A stretch of 64,000 nt of DNA from Serratia liquefaciens ATCC 27592 (GCF_000422085.1 NC_021741.1:2418001-2482000), one strand, 5' to 3'. Shown: positions 1-9,281, counted from the first letter of the stretch. The notes: generated from the sequence alone by a model not told the origin. A program made the numbers and translations.

Positions 1-531
1 ATGGGTGATGCGCCGCGTGAGGCCGGCGTGCTGCGGGCGGTGGCCAAAGCCGCCAACTGGCAGGGCGCGAAGGTGGTGGATGGACGAGCACGCGGCGTAG
101 GCGTCGCCAAGGCGTTTAATACTCGGGTGGCGCAGATAGCCGAGGTGTCAATCGGCGAAGGTGGCATTCCGCGCGTGCACAAGGTGTGGTGCGCGGTGGA
201 TTGTGGTGTGGCGGTCAATCCGGATGTGATCCGCGCGCAGATTGAGGGCGGCATAGGTTATGGCCTGAGTATTGCGCTGTACGGCAACATTACGCTGAAA
301 GACGGGGTGGTTGAGCAGTCCAACTTCAATAATTTCCGTCCGCTGCGCATCGACGAAATGCCGGAGATAGAGGTGATTATCGTACCTTCAAGCGAAGCGC
401 CTACCGGCGTTGGCGAGTTGGGGGTGCCAACCATCGCTCCGGCAGTCGGCAATGCACTGGCACTGCTCGGGAGACCTCGCAGTTCACTTAGCCTGCCTTT
501 ACACCGTCCCAACCGTGACGCCAGCGTCTGA
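1..531 (+). CDS. Molybdopterin-binding large subunit of an isoquinoline 1-oxidoreductase/aldehyde dehydrogenase-type Mo hydroxylase (C-terminal part)
   Basis: The window opens inside this gene. Only the last 176 codons are present; members of the family run to about 700 residues, so the ATG at base 1 is internal. The visible part is the end of the second molybdopterin-binding domain of the xanthine oxidase superfamily, with the conserved [12 protein letters not shown] stretch and [13 protein letters not shown], whose Glu aligns with the catalytic base of these hydroxylases. The enzyme hydroxylates an aldehyde or N-heterocycle using Mo-cytosine dinucleotide. The [2Fe-2S] subunit gene follows 14 bp later and a tri-haem cytochrome after that, which is the layout of periplasmic three-component aldehyde or nicotinate-type dehydrogenases passing electrons to the respiratory chain. 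The last ~25 residues diverge from the usual ending and may be slightly degraded. The substrate cannot be read from the sequence. Confidence 0.85.
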   Translation: MGDAPREAGVLRAVAKAANWQGAKVVDGRARGVGVAKAFNTRVAQIAEVSIGEGGIPRVHKVWCAVDCGVAVNPDVIRAQIEGGIGYGLSIALYGNITLKDGVVEQSNFNNFRPLRIDEMPEIEVIIVPSSEAPTGVGELGVPTIAPAVGNALALLGRPRSSLSLPLHRPNRDASV

Positions 532-545
532 GCAAGGAGAACAGC

Positions 546-1004
546 ATGATAACTTTAACTGTAAACGACCAACCGCTGACGTTTGATGGCGATCCCCATA
601 TGCCGCTGCTGTGGTTCTTGCGTGATGAGGCCGGATTGACCGGCACCAAATTCGGCTGCGGCATCGCGATGTGCGGGGCCTGTACCGTCCACCTGGATGG
701 GGTGCCGGTGCGTTCTTGCATGACGCCGGTCTCTGCCGCCGAAGGCAAGAAAATCACCACCATTGAAGCGATCGGCGAAACGCCGGCGGGCAAAGCGGTG
801 CAGGCGGCCTGGGTTAATCTGGACGTAGTGCAATGCGGCTACTGCCAGTCCGGTCAGATCATGAGTGCCAGCGCACTGCTGGCCCAGAGTAAAAATCCGA
901 GCGATGCGGATATCGATGCGGCAATGAGCGGCAACGTCTGTCGCTGCGCCACCTATGTGCGCATTCGCGCTGCCATCCACCAGGCCGCCAAGGCGTTGGA
1001 TTAA
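546..1004 (+). CDS. [2Fe-2S]-binding small subunit of Mo hydroxylase (IorA-like)
   Basis: A 152-aa protein with the two iron-sulfur domains of the xanthine dehydrogenase small-subunit family. The N-terminal plant-ferredoxin-type cluster motif is [14 protein letters not shown] (about residues 38-51). The C-terminal helical domain carries [11 protein letters not shown] and [15 protein letters not shown], which ligate the second cluster next to the molybdopterin. It moves electrons from the Mo site in the large subunit to an external acceptor, here most likely the cytochrome c encoded 11 bp downstream. There is no FAD subunit in the locus, which also points to cytochrome rather than NAD as acceptor. 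An AAGGAGA ribosome site precedes the ATG. Confidence 0.93.
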   Translation: MITLTVNDQPLTFDGDPHMPLLWFLRDEAGLTGTKFGCGIAMCGACTVHLDGVPVRSCMTPVSAAEGKKITTIEAIGETPAGKAVQAAWVNLDVVQCGYCQSGQIMSASALLAQSKNPSDADIDAAMSGNVCRCATYVRIRAAIHQAAKALD

Positions 1005-1015
1005 GGGAGAAACTC

Positions 1016-2320
1016 ATGAGCAACGCCCTGAGATGGCTATTTTGGTTGATCGTGGCAATCGTGGTGCTGGCCGGCGGTTATGCGATCTATACGCTGCTGC
1101 GGCCGGTTGGCCCGGAACCCGCTGCGCCGATCGCCGGTGCCCCTGCCGGGATCAGCGATAAATTGGCGCGTGGCGAATATCTGGCGCGGGCTGCGGACTG
1201 CGTGGCCTGCCACACTGCGCCCGGCGGTAAACCTTTCGCCGGCGGTTTTGCCTTTAAACTGCCTTTCGGCACCATTTACGGCACCAATATAACCGCCGAT
1301 CCCGACACCGGTATCGGTAATTGGAGTGACGATCAGTTTGTGAGTGCGGTGCGTGAAGGCGTTGGGCCGCAGGGTAATCTTTACCCGGCAATGCCGTACA
1401 CCTCATACACGGCCATGAGCCGTGACGACGTGTTGGCGATCAAAGAGTATCTGTTCAGCCTGCCGCCGGTGAAGCAGGCCAATCCGGAAAATGGGCTGTC
1501 GTTCCCGTTTAACCAGCGCTGGGGCATGAAGTTTTGGAACCTGGCGTTCTTCAACGAAAAACGCTTCGAGCCGAACCTGAATCAGGATGAGCAATGGAAC
1601 CGAGGCGCATATCTGGCCACCGCACTGGGACACTGCAGCGAATGCCACACGCCGCGCAATTTGGGCTTTGGCATTAATCAGAGTAAAAACCTCAGCGGTG
1701 AGGTGATCCAGGGGTGGTTTGCGGCCAACATTACTCCCGATCCGCAGACCGGTATCGGTGCCTGGAGCGAACAACAGCTGTCGCAGTATCTGGCGACCGG
1801 CCACGCGGAAGGACGCAGCAGCGCAGCCGGTCCGATGGCAGAGGCGGTGGAAAACAGCCTGCAGTATCTGACGCCGGAGGATAATCAGGCGCTGGTGAAA
1901 TACCTGCGCAATATCGAGCCTATCGCCACGGACAGTGCCAGCGCGGTCAATCTGCAGCCGAAGGGGGCAACGTCGTCCAGCGCGATATTGCCGGGTGGGC
2001 AGGAAGACTCGTTGGGACGCCGACTGTTCGCCGGAGACTGCAGCGGTTGCCACCAGTGGAACGGAACGGGACGCCAGAGCAAATATGCTTCCTTGGTCGG
2101 CAGCACGGCGGTTAACGATCCGCAGGGCCGCAGCGTGGTGCAGGCGATCCTGAAGGGGACGCGCATCAGCATCGGCGAACAGCATGAATTCATGCCGGAC
2201 TTCGGTGCTCAATACTCGGACGAGGAAGTGGCGGCGGTTGCCAATTATGTTGTCGGCCAATTTGGCGAAAAACAGGGCCAGGTAACGGCCAAACAAGTCG
2301 CTGAACAACGCAAACAGTAA
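1016..2320 (+). CDS. Membrane-anchored tri-haem cytochrome c subunit
   Basis: A 434-aa protein with an N-terminal hydrophobic anchor (about residues 6-28) and three CxxCH haem c sites: C62-H66, C207-H211 and C342-H346. This is the architecture of the cytochrome subunit of membrane-bound alcohol, gluconate and aldehyde dehydrogenases (AdhB-like), with the haems in the periplasm and ubiquinone as the usual electron sink. Following the two Mo-hydroxylase genes with 11 bp spacing, it very likely serves as their electron acceptor. It is a paralogue of the cytochrome at 19366-20661, which serves a GMC-type dehydrogenase. A perfect GC-rich hairpin follows the stop codon. Confidence 0.9.
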   Translation: MSNALRWLFWLIVAIVVLAGGYAIYTLLRPVGPEPAAPIAGAPAGISDKLARGEYLARAADCVACHTAPGGKPFAGGFAFKLPFGTIYGTNITADPDTGIGNWSDDQFVSAVREGVGPQGNLYPAMPYTSYTAMSRDDVLAIKEYLFSLPPVKQANPENGLSFPFNQRWGMKFWNLAFFNEKRFEPNLNQDEQWNRGAYLATALGHCSECHTPRNLGFGINQSKNLSGEVIQGWFAANITPDPQTGIGAWSEQQLSQYLATGHAEGRSSAAGPMAEAVENSLQYLTPEDNQALVKYLRNIEPIATDSASAVNLQPKGATSSSAILPGGQEDSLGRRLFAGDCSGCHQWNGTGRQSKYASLVGSTAVNDPQGRSVVQAILKGTRISIGEQHEFMPDFGAQYSDEEVAAVANYVVGQFGEKQGQVTAKQVAEQRKQ

Positions 2321-2326
2321 GAGGCG

Positions 2327-2348
2327 GCGAGGGGGGCTGCCCCCTCGC
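2327..2348. terminator. Bidirectional hairpin between convergent genes
   Basis: Nine-base-pair perfect stem GCGAGGGGG/CCCCCTCGC with a GCTG loop in the 34-bp gap between the cytochrome stop (2320) and the bicupin stop (2355). No long T run follows on the plus strand, so termination strength is uncertain. Confidence 0.6.
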
Positions 2349-2354
2349 TACCTG

Positions 2355-3524
2355 TCATTTTCTGCGCCGGGACATTACCAGTTTGTCTTTGGGGCGATCC
2401 AGCCAATCGGCAACCTCGTTATTGAAGTTATCCGCTAACAGGTAGGCAGGAGTTTTCGCCAACCAGTCAGACAGCGAAATGTCCTGATAGATGCCATTAT
2501 CCAGCACGATTAATACCTTAAGATCGTCATCCCCCATGTTTTCGATATAGTGCCCAAAACCCTGTGGAACATAGCCAACGTCGGTAGGAGAATATTCTTC
2601 AGTCTGCGCATGGCCGTGCGAACTGAACACCGTCATGCGCCCCTTGCCGGAAATATAGTATTGCCACTCATTGGCATTGGGATGCCAGTGTAATTCCCGC
2701 ACCGCCCCAGGCTTAACGATTTCTATAATGCCGGTCATGGTAGTGGAAATAGGGAATTCTTTTGAAGAGACCAAGTGCACGCTGCCGGCATCATTTTCGA
2801 AGAAAGGCTTTTGTTTCATTAATTCATAGCGATGAGCCAAAGGTGCATTATTTAAACCGCCATCGTGGGCTGGTAAGGGCAGTGCGGGCGGAATGGCACC
2901 GCCGACAATATAAGCCTCACCTTGTTTTGCCTTGGAAAATACCGCCGCCGGCATATTCACGCTTTTTTCCAACACTTCTTTGGGCATGTGGGCTACCCAG
3001 TCGGTAATGCTGAAGGTGCCGAACTCGGAAAAGTGACCATTATCAAAGGTCAGAACAAAATGTGCGCCGTCTGCCAGCGCCTGAATCGAGTGGCCGTAAC
3101 CCTTGGGGAAGTACCAGACGTCGCCGGGGCCGAAATCTGCCACCTCACATTTTCCTTCAGGATCAATGATGGTGATGCGGGCATGCCCCTCCAGCATAAA
3201 TGCCCATTCGGCAGCGATGGCGTGCCAGTGCAGTTCACGTACGCCACCCGGCTCCAGCGTCATATCCACCCCGGCAACCCCCTCGGAAATCGGGAATTGT
3301 TCGACGGTAGCCTCCCTGGCCCAGCCGTTGGGTAAACTGCGTTTCTTACTGTGGCTAAAGACGTATTTATACAGATTTTTCACATCGGCAGCGGGTTGGA
3401 AATTGCTGGGGGGAACTATATTTCGATGTTCATCGGCGCTGGCGGATTTAATCATGCCGCCCATAACACCGGCGGCTGCTGCGCTGACTGCGGAAACTTT
3501 CAATATATCTCGACGCGATAACAT
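2355..3524 (-). CDS. Tat-exported bicupin, oxalate decarboxylase family
   Basis: A 389-aa protein starting MLSRRDILKVS followed by an Ala-rich hydrophobic stretch, a twin-arginine signal, so the folded metalloprotein should reach the periplasm. Two cupin domains follow. Each has the Mn-binding HxH plus Glu pattern: ELHWHAIAAEW in domain 1 and ELHWHPNANEW in domain 2, each with a later GYGH or GFGH ligand region. This is the bicupin layout of oxalate decarboxylase (oxalate to formate and CO2). The protein lies convergent to the Mo-hydroxylase/cytochrome genes. Which oxalate decarboxylase lid residues are present was not resolved, so a different bicupin activity such as oxalate oxidase is possible. 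Confidence 0.85.
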   Translation of the reverse strand: MLSRRDILKVSAVSAAAAGVMGGMIKSASADEHRNIVPPSNFQPAADVKNLYKYVFSHSKKRSLPNGWAREATVEQFPISEGVAGVDMTLEPGGVRELHWHAIAAEWAFMLEGHARITIIDPEGKCEVADFGPGDVWYFPKGYGHSIQALADGAHFVLTFDNGHFSEFGTFSITDWVAHMPKEVLEKSVNMPAAVFSKAKQGEAYIVGGAIPPALPLPAHDGGLNNAPLAHRYELMKQKPFFENDAGSVHLVSSKEFPISTTMTGIIEIVKPGAVRELHWHPNANEWQYYISGKGRMTVFSSHGHAQTEEYSPTDVGYVPQGFGHYIENMGDDDLKVLIVLDNGIYQDISLSDWLAKTPAYLLADNFNNEVADWLDRPKDKLVMSRRRK

Positions 3525-3912
3525 AGGACTTTCTCCAAATAAAAGTGGCCCACAGCGAATACGGCTGACTGGGTTTATTCTTTGGTTTTATTGTGTGCAG
3601 GTGGCTTATTGCTGAAATGGAAGCATTCGGCAACGGTTAAAGCATAGTGGGTTAAAAACAGGATGCCGCGAATAATATATTAATTTATGTTACTAATTGA
3701 GTGTGGCTGTAATTTTTAAATCCGCTTTAAAATAGTTATCTACCGGTATCAAATAAATGCATTTCATTATTAAATAAAGGATAAACAAAGTGAGTTTAAT
3801 TAAAGTGGATAATGTGTTTCAGGTGCTATTTTATGCGGTTGAGTAAATGGGCATCAGTAAAAAAGGCATGGCAGGGTACGGCGGGCAACGTTGAAGTGCG
3901 TTTTCGGTAAAG

Positions 3913-3928
3913 AGTGATGTGAATCACA
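3913..3928. promoter_or_regulatory. CRP-cAMP binding site upstream of bglF
   Basis: AGTGATGTGAATCACA matches TGTGA-N6-TCACA with a single mismatch. Its centre (3920.5) lies about 61.5 bp before a start site predicted from the -10 element at 3970-3975, the classic class I position, so catabolite control of the beta-glucoside operon is expected. Confidence 0.75.
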
Positions 3929-3945
3929 AAGCGTAACTAAGACTA

Positions 3946-3975
3946 TTGCCGAAAAATGGCAACTATGACGATACT
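3946..3975 (+). promoter_or_regulatory. Probable sigma70 promoter of the bgl operon
   Basis: TTGCCG (3946-3951) and GATACT (3970-3975) separated by 18 bp. Both elements are imperfect, as expected for an activator-dependent promoter. The call rests mainly on the spacing from the CRP site. Confidence 0.45.
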
Positions 3976-4017
3976 TTCGCCGCGATCTTAGCGATCGCCA
4001 GACATTTTTATTACGGC

Positions 4018-4043
4018 GTGTTACTGCTCAGGCAGGCAAGACC
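4018..4043 (+). promoter_or_regulatory. RAT: ribonucleic antiterminator for a BglG/LicT protein
   Basis: The leader contains GTTACTGC...GCAGGCAAGACC, matching the conserved halves of the RNA hairpin bound by BglG/LicT antiterminators. It overlaps the 5' arm of the following terminator, so antiterminator and terminator are mutually exclusive. The cognate protein is encoded at 7426-8265. Confidence 0.88.
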
Positions 4044-4102
4044 AAAATAGGAATGCACCTCTCCTTGTGATGAGGCGCATTTTGATTTTGGTCTTTTTTT
4101 TT
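4038..4102 (+). terminator. Leader terminator of the bgl operon, antagonised by BglG
   Basis: Arms AAGACCAAAAT (4038-4048) and ATTTTGGTCTT (4085-4095) are perfectly complementary and run into nine T residues ending at 4102. Lying 22 bp before bglF, it should abort transcription unless dephosphorylation-controlled BglG folds the overlapping RAT. Confidence 0.88.
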
Positions 4103-4124
4103 GCTTTTTTACCGGGGATATTCG

Positions 4125-5990
4125 ATGGATTACAAACAGTTGGGCCTGGAAATTTTGCTGCAGGTCGGGGGCAAGGACAACGTCAGCAAACTGACGCACT
4201 GTGCCACCCGTCTGCGGATGGAGTTTAACGATGACAGCAAGGTACAAGCGAAAGCGATCGAGTCCTTGCCTGGGGTGATCAGCGTGGTGGAGCGTGGTGG
4301 CCAGTTTCAGATCGTGGTCGGCAACAACGTGCAGCAAACCTTCCGCGCGATGCAAAAAGAAATCGGCGATCTCAGTGGCCGTCAGAGTGAGAAAAACTCC
4401 CAGGCGCGGGGCGGGGTGATTTCACAGATTATCAGCGTTATTTCAACCACTTTCACACCGGTGATCCCGGCTATCACCGGTGCGGGGATGATTAAGGCGC
4501 TGCTGGCGATCCTCAAACTGACCGGGGTGATAGATGCCGCCAGCCCGACCTACCATCTGCTGGACACCATCGCCGATGCGGCCTTTTTCTTCCTGCCGGT
4601 GCTGCTGGCCTACGGCGCGGCAATCAAATTCGAATGTAACCCGATCCTGGCAATGACCATTGCCGGCGCGTTGCTGCACCCCAATTTGGCGCAGATGCTG
4701 GCGGCGGGCACGGTGATTGATTTCGTCGGCATACCGGTGCGCCTGGCGGATTACGCCGGCTCGGTGTTGCCGATCATTTTCACCGTCTGGTTAATGTCCT
4801 ATATCGAACGGTTTGCCGAGAAAGTGTCGCCGACGATGATCAAGTTCTTCACCAAGCCTATGATTATCCTGTTGGTGACCGCCCCGTTGGCGTTGGTGGT
4901 GGTAGGGCCGTTCGGTATTTTCCTCAACGATCTGGTGGCCGCCGGTGCCGCTATCGTCGACGGTAAAGCCAGTTGGCTGATCCCGATGCTGATGGGCGGC
5001 CTCCAGCCGTTTCTGGTGATCACCGGTACGGCCTGGGCAATGACGCCGATTGCTACCGGTCAACTGAGTAAAAATGGTTTCGAAATGATTAACGGCCCAG
5101 GCATGTTGGCTTCCAACATTGCACAGGGGGCTGCGACGCTGTGCGTGGCCTTTCGCACCAAAAACAAAAATCTGCGCCAGCTGGCGTCCTCTGCGGGTTT
5201 CACCGCGCTGCTGGGTATCACCGAGCCTTCGTTGTACGGCGTGACGCTCAAACTGCGCAAACCGCTGATTGCAGCAATGATCGGCGGCGGCTGTGCCGGT
5301 ATTTACGCCGGGCTGAGTGGGCTGGTGCGCTATGCCTTCGTTTCTCCCGGATTAGCGGCGCTGCCGGCGTTTATCGGCGAAAACCCAATGAACATTGTCC
5401 ATGCGCTGATCACCTGCGCCATTGCCATTGTGGTGACTTTTGCACTGACCTGGATGCTGGGGTTCGACGATCCGGTTGAAGAAACGGGATCTGGGGGCTC
5501 GGAGGCCGTCAGTGGCGCCGAACAGCAAATTTTCAGTCCGCTCAACGGTCAACTGGTGGCATTGGCGCAGGTTAACGACGACGTGTTCTCGCAGGGGCTA
5601 TTGGGTCAGGGTGTCGCAATACGGCCGCAGGAAGGCGTGTTGCGCGCGCCGCTGACGGGGGAAGTAGTGACGTTCCTGCCATCCATGCATGCGGTCGGTA
5701 TCAAAGGTGACAACGGCGTCGAGCTGCTGGTGCATATCGGCATTGATACGGTCAATCTGGCGGGACAGCATTTCACTTCCGAGCTTAAAGTTGGCGACCG
5801 CGTCCAGGTAGGAGATGAACTGGTGCGCTTTGATCTGGCGGCGATCGTCGGGCTGGGTTACGACATCACCACACCGGTGCTGGTGGTTAACAGCGAAGCT
5901 TTTCCTGAGTTGAATTGCCGCCAACCGGGGGCAGTGGATTTTGGGCAGCCCATCATCACCCTTAATAATGCGCAGCAGGAGCAGGCATGA
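4125..5990 (+). CDS. bglF: Beta-glucoside-specific PTS enzyme IIBCA
   Basis: A 621-aa inner-membrane permease that imports and phosphorylates aryl-beta-glucosides such as arbutin, salicin or cellobiose. Domain order is IIB-IIC-IIA: the phospho-accepting Cys is C26 in LTHCATRLR, the IIC membrane domain spans roughly residues 105-450, and the IIA domain has its active His at H537 in LLVHIGIDTV. Start ATG 4125 was chosen because it lies 8 nt after GGGG and gives the family N-terminus; an upstream TTG at 4101 would overlap the terminator. By analogy with E. coli it also phosphorylates BglG to inactivate it when substrate is absent. It overlaps the glucosidase gene by 4 bp (ATGA). Confidence 0.96.
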   Translation: MDYKQLGLEILLQVGGKDNVSKLTHCATRLRMEFNDDSKVQAKAIESLPGVISVVERGGQFQIVVGNNVQQTFRAMQKEIGDLSGRQSEKNSQARGGVISQIISVISTTFTPVIPAITGAGMIKALLAILKLTGVIDAASPTYHLLDTIADAAFFFLPVLLAYGAAIKFECNPILAMTIAGALLHPNLAQMLAAGTVIDFVGIPVRLADYAGSVLPIIFTVWLMSYIERFAEKVSPTMIKFFTKPMIILLVTAPLALVVVGPFGIFLNDLVAAGAAIVDGKASWLIPMLMGGLQPFLVITGTAWAMTPIATGQLSKNGFEMINGPGMLASNIAQGAATLCVAFRTKNKNLRQLASSAGFTALLGITEPSLYGVTLKLRKPLIAAMIGGGCAGIYAGLSGLVRYAFVSPGLAALPAFIGENPMNIVHALITCAIAIVVTFALTWMLGFDDPVEETGSGGSEAVSGAEQQIFSPLNGQLVALAQVNDDVFSQGLLGQGVAIRPQEGVLRAPLTGEVVTFLPSMHAVGIKGDNGVELLVHIGIDTVNLAGQHFTSELKVGDRVQVGDELVRFDLAAIVGLGYDITTPVLVVNSEAFPELNCRQPGAVDFGQPIITLNNAQQEQA

Positions 5991-7399
5991 TTTACCAACG
6001 ACTGAACGATTTCCCCGCAGATTTTCTGTGGGGGGCTTCCACCTCTGCCTATCAGGTGGAGGGGGCCTGGAACGAAGACGGCAAAAGTCCATCGATTGTG
6101 GATATGCTTGATCACCCGGCAGAAACCGCTGATTTTAAGGTCGCCAGCGATCACTATCACCGCTTCCGTGAGGATGTGCAGCTGTTTGCCGAGCTGGGAT
6201 TAAAGGCCTACCGTTTCTCGATTGCCTGGACGCGAGTGCTGCCGCAGGGGACCGGTGAGGTCAACGCCGCAGGGCTGAATTTTTATCGCCAGTTGATTGA
6301 TGAACTGCTGAGCCATGGCATAGAGCCTGTGGTAACGCTCTATCACTTCGATCTGCCTTATGTACTTGAGCAACAGGGCGGTTGGTCGAATCGCGCCACC
6401 ATCGATGCCTTTGTCGATTATGCCGAAGTGTTGTTTAACGCATTCGGTGACCGGGTAAAGTATTGGCTGACCATCAACGAGCAGAACACCATGATCCTGC
6501 ATCCGGGCGCCATTGGCACGCCGAAGGGTGGTGAACTGCCATCCAGGCGAGTGCTGTATCAGCAAAGCCACCATATGTTGCTGGCTCAGGCCAGGGTGAT
6601 GGCGTTGTATCATCAGCGCTGCCCGGCCGGGAAGATCGGCCCGGCGATAAATACCACCTCGATGTATCAGGAAACCTGCAATCCGCTGGATGCCATCGCC
6701 GCCCATAACTGGGAAACGCTGCGTTGCTGGAGCTTCCTCGACGTGGCCGTGCAGGGTCGTTATAACCCGCTGGCCTGGCGTTACCTACTGGATCGTCAAT
6801 TGGCGCCACGGATGGAACCCGGTGATGCGGCGCTGTTGCTGCAGGGCAAACCGGACTTCGTGGCGATAAATTATTACTCGACCGCCACCATTGCCGCCAG
6901 CCGAGGCGATGCGTCGGACATCAGCGCGCGAGCCGGCGATCAGCAAATCATGCTGGGGGAGCCGGGCGTGTATCGTGCTGCGGAAAACCCGTTCGTCGGT
7001 AAAACCCGTTACGGCTGGGTGATCGATCCTGTCGGATTGCGGCTGACGCTACGTAAAACCGCGGAGCGTTACCATTTACCGATATTAATTACTGAAAACG
7101 GCATTGGCGCCCCGGACCAGCTACAGGCCGATGATACAATCAACGACGATTACCGCATCGAGTTTATGCGACAACACGTCGAACAGATGCAGTTGGCCAT
7201 CAACGACGGCGTCGAACTGATCGGCTATTGCCCCTGGGCGGCAATAGACGTGGTCAGCACCCATCAGGGCTATGCCAAGCGCTACGGGTTTATCTATGTA
7301 AACCGGGGTGAGCAGGATCTGAAGGATCTGCGGCGGATCAAAAAGCGCAGTTTTGACTGGTACCAGCGGCTGATTGTCTCCAATGGCCGGCAACGATAA
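5987..7399 (+). CDS. bglB: 6-phospho-beta-glucosidase, glycoside hydrolase family 1
   Basis: A 470-aa GH1 enzyme that hydrolyses the 6-phospho-beta-glucosides delivered by BglF, in the cytoplasm. The N-terminal DFLWGASTSAYQVEGAW is the family hallmark. The acid/base is E165 in TINEQN and the nucleophile E370 in ITENG. The phosphate-binding triad of 6-phospho-glycosidases is conserved with the right spacing as S424, K431 and Y433, which excludes a plain beta-glucosidase. Its start overlaps the bglF stop, so the two are translationally coupled. The symbol is by operon position and function; bglA-type enzymes are close relatives. Confidence 0.93.
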   Translation: MIYQRLNDFPADFLWGASTSAYQVEGAWNEDGKSPSIVDMLDHPAETADFKVASDHYHRFREDVQLFAELGLKAYRFSIAWTRVLPQGTGEVNAAGLNFYRQLIDELLSHGIEPVVTLYHFDLPYVLEQQGGWSNRATIDAFVDYAEVLFNAFGDRVKYWLTINEQNTMILHPGAIGTPKGGELPSRRVLYQQSHHMLLAQARVMALYHQRCPAGKIGPAINTTSMYQETCNPLDAIAAHNWETLRCWSFLDVAVQGRYNPLAWRYLLDRQLAPRMEPGDAALLLQGKPDFVAINYYSTATIAASRGDASDISARAGDQQIMLGEPGVYRAAENPFVGKTRYGWVIDPVGLRLTLRKTAERYHLPILITENGIGAPDQLQADDTINDDYRIEFMRQHVEQMQLAINDGVELIGYCPWAAIDVVSTHQGYAKRYGFIYVNRGEQDLKDLRRIKKRSFDWYQRLIVSNGRQR

Positions 7400-7425
7400 T
7401 AAAAACAGAGGGTGTGGCCGCGACG

Positions 7426-8265
7426 ATGAAAGTCATTAAGGTACTCAATAATAGCCTGGTGCTATCGGCGGATGACGATAACAATGAAGCTATCGTGATG
7501 GGCAAGGGTATTGGCTTTAACAGCAAAGTGGGTGACGTTCTCGACCCGGCCGCGATAGAGAAAGTGTATGTGGTGCAGAACAGTCAAAAGGGCCGCGATT
7601 ACCTGCGGCTGATTGAAACCACGCCGGAAGAGCACATCGAGATTGTGCAGATGATCCTGGCGGAGGCTAACCGGCAGCTTAACGGGCGGATTAACGAGCA
7701 GATTTTCTTCACCCTGGCGGACCACATCAGTTTCGCCATTGAGCGCTATCACAAGGGTATCGCAATCCAAAATCGCCTGTTGTTCGAGGTGAAGCGCTTT
7801 TACCCGCAGGAGTTCGCAGTGGCGAGCCAGGCACTGGCACACATCAACCGGCGGTTGAACATTGCGCTGCCGGAAGAAGAGGCGGGCAATATCGCTTTTC
7901 ATCTGGTTAATGGTCAAACCGACGTGCAGAACATGGAGCACACACTGCTGTCGGTGAAGATGCTAAAAGACATTTTCAATATCATCAAATACCATTTTCG
8001 CATCACGATCGACACTGACTCGCTCAACTACTCGCGTTTTTTGGTGCATATGCAGTTTTTCATACAGCGAATGGTCGAGGGGCAGCAAATGGCGTCGAAA
8101 GACGACTTTATCTTCGCGCAGGTGACCAGGGAGTATCCGCATGCCTATCGCGGCGCACTGCTGATCCGCGACTACGTGAAGAATCTGCTGCAGATGGAGA
8201 TGTCGAACGATGAACTGCTGTATCTGGTGATCCATCTGACGCGTATCGCCGACCGGTCTGATTAG
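7426..8265 (+). CDS. bglG: BglG/LicT-family transcriptional antiterminator
   Basis: A 279-aa RNA-binding regulator. Residues 1-55 form the CAT domain (MKVIKVLNNS...) that binds RAT hairpins. Two PRD domains follow, with conserved His residues such as DHISFA in PRD1, which are phosphorylated by PTS proteins. It should bind the RAT at 4018-4043 and allow read-through into bglF. ATG 7426 fits the family N-terminus; a GTG 12 bp upstream directly abuts the purine-rich site and is unlikely. Here the antiterminator gene is last in the operon, not first as in E. coli bglGFB, so basal read-through is needed to make it. The gene end overlaps the convergent LysR gene by 4 bp. Confidence 0.94.
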   Translation: MKVIKVLNNSLVLSADDDNNEAIVMGKGIGFNSKVGDVLDPAAIEKVYVVQNSQKGRDYLRLIETTPEEHIEIVQMILAEANRQLNGRINEQIFFTLADHISFAIERYHKGIAIQNRLLFEVKRFYPQEFAVASQALAHINRRLNIALPEEEAGNIAFHLVNGQTDVQNMEHTLLSVKMLKDIFNIIKYHFRITIDTDSLNYSRFLVHMQFFIQRMVEGQQMASKDDFIFAQVTREYPHAYRGALLIRDYVKNLLQMEMSNDELLYLVIHLTRIADRSD

Positions 8266-9182
8266 CCGGGCGACTGCTCGCTGACGGCTTCGGCCACCAG
8301 ATCGCGAAAGCGTTGGATGATGGCCGACGTCCGGTTGCTGCGCAGCGCCAGATAAAGCGGCGCGCTGAGCTGGGCCTGTTCGGCAATGGTTCGGTAAACG
8401 ATGCCGTCCCCGCCCAACCGCCGCATGGAGGCCGGTACGATCGACAACCCCAGACCGGCACCTACCAGGCTAAGGGTTGCGGGCAGGCGCGGGGCTTCCT
8501 GAATAACGCGCGGGCTGAACCCGGCACCGTGGCAGGCCGCCAGAATCGCATCATACAAGCCCTGGCCCGCCGGGCGACGATAAAGAATAAAGGCCTCCCG
8601 GGTTAACGCAGTCAGCGGTAGCGGCTGGTCATCATGGGTGGCCAGCGGGTGACCGATGGGCAGGGCGATCAGCATCGGTTCGCGCAGCACCGGCTCAATT
8701 GTCAAACCGGGAATACCGCCCACCGGCGAGCGGACAAAGGCCACGTCGAGCCGCTCATCCACCAAGGCATCCAACAGTTCGCCGCTGCCTGCCTCTTCCA
8801 ACTGAGTGGTAATGCCAGGCAGGATCTCACGGTAGCGGCGCAGCAGATTGGGCACGAAGGGATGCAATGCGGCGGAGCTGGTGAAGCCGATAGCGATATG
8901 CCCTTGTTCACCCCGCGCGGCGCGGTGTACTGCTTCGGTCAGATGCTCTGCCCGCGTCAGTAGCGCCCGCGCTTCATTGAACAACACGCTGCCGGCTTCG
9001 GTAACGCGTACGCCACGGGGCAGGCGTTGCAGCAGTTTTACCCCCAATTCCTCTTCCAGCCCCTGTAACAGGCGGGTCAACGGCGGTTGTTGTATAAACA
9101 GTCGTTCGGCGGCGCGGGTGATGTTGCCTTCTTCCACCACGGTAACGAAAGCCCGCAGGCGGCGAAGTTCGATCATTGACAT
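8262..9182 (-). CDS. LysR-family transcriptional regulator
   Basis: A 306-aa regulator with an N-terminal winged helix-turn-helix (MSMIELRRLRAFVTVVEEGN...AAERLFIQQPPLTRLL, residues 1-60) and a C-terminal two-lobe effector-binding domain. The start at 9182 lies 12 nt after AAGGA; the second ATG at 9176 would be too far from it. It is divergent from the chromate-type transporter genes with a 99-bp gap, the usual arrangement for a LysR protein controlling its neighbour and itself. The effector is not evident from sequence. Confidence 0.92.
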   Translation of the reverse strand: MSMIELRRLRAFVTVVEEGNITRAAERLFIQQPPLTRLLQGLEEELGVKLLQRLPRGVRVTEAGSVLFNEARALLTRAEHLTEAVHRAARGEQGHIAIGFTSSAALHPFVPNLLRRYREILPGITTQLEEAGSGELLDALVDERLDVAFVRSPVGGIPGLTIEPVLREPMLIALPIGHPLATHDDQPLPLTALTREAFILYRRPAGQGLYDAILAACHGAGFSPRVIQEAPRLPATLSLVGAGLGLSIVPASMRRLGGDGIVYRTIAEQAQLSAPLYLALRSNRTSAIIQRFRDLVAEAVSEQSPG

Positions 9183-9281
9183 ACTTTGAAGGTATCCTTG
9201 TTGCTTGTGAAATGCATTAGACATCATGGCATGGCGACGCGCATCATACCAGCCATCAAAATAAGCGATGTGGAACGGACA

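Larger units (their letters stand above)
3525..4124. other. 600-bp intergenic region carrying the bgl control region
   Basis: The first ~380 bp are AT-rich and hold no recognisable gene. An 18-codon GTG-started reading frame at 3790-3846 with an AAGGA-like ribosome site is too short to assert. The right part holds a CRP site, promoter, RAT antiterminator and terminator, listed separately. Confidence 0.6.

Noticed and set aside
1403..2308. 301-codon minus-strand frame within the cytochrome gene
   Set aside because: Complement of the tri-haem cytochrome; the plus frame carries three CxxCH motifs.
3790..3846. 18-codon GTG-started frame with a ribosome-like site upstream of the bgl leader
   Set aside because: Too short, no conservation visible and no link to the CRP/RAT region that follows.
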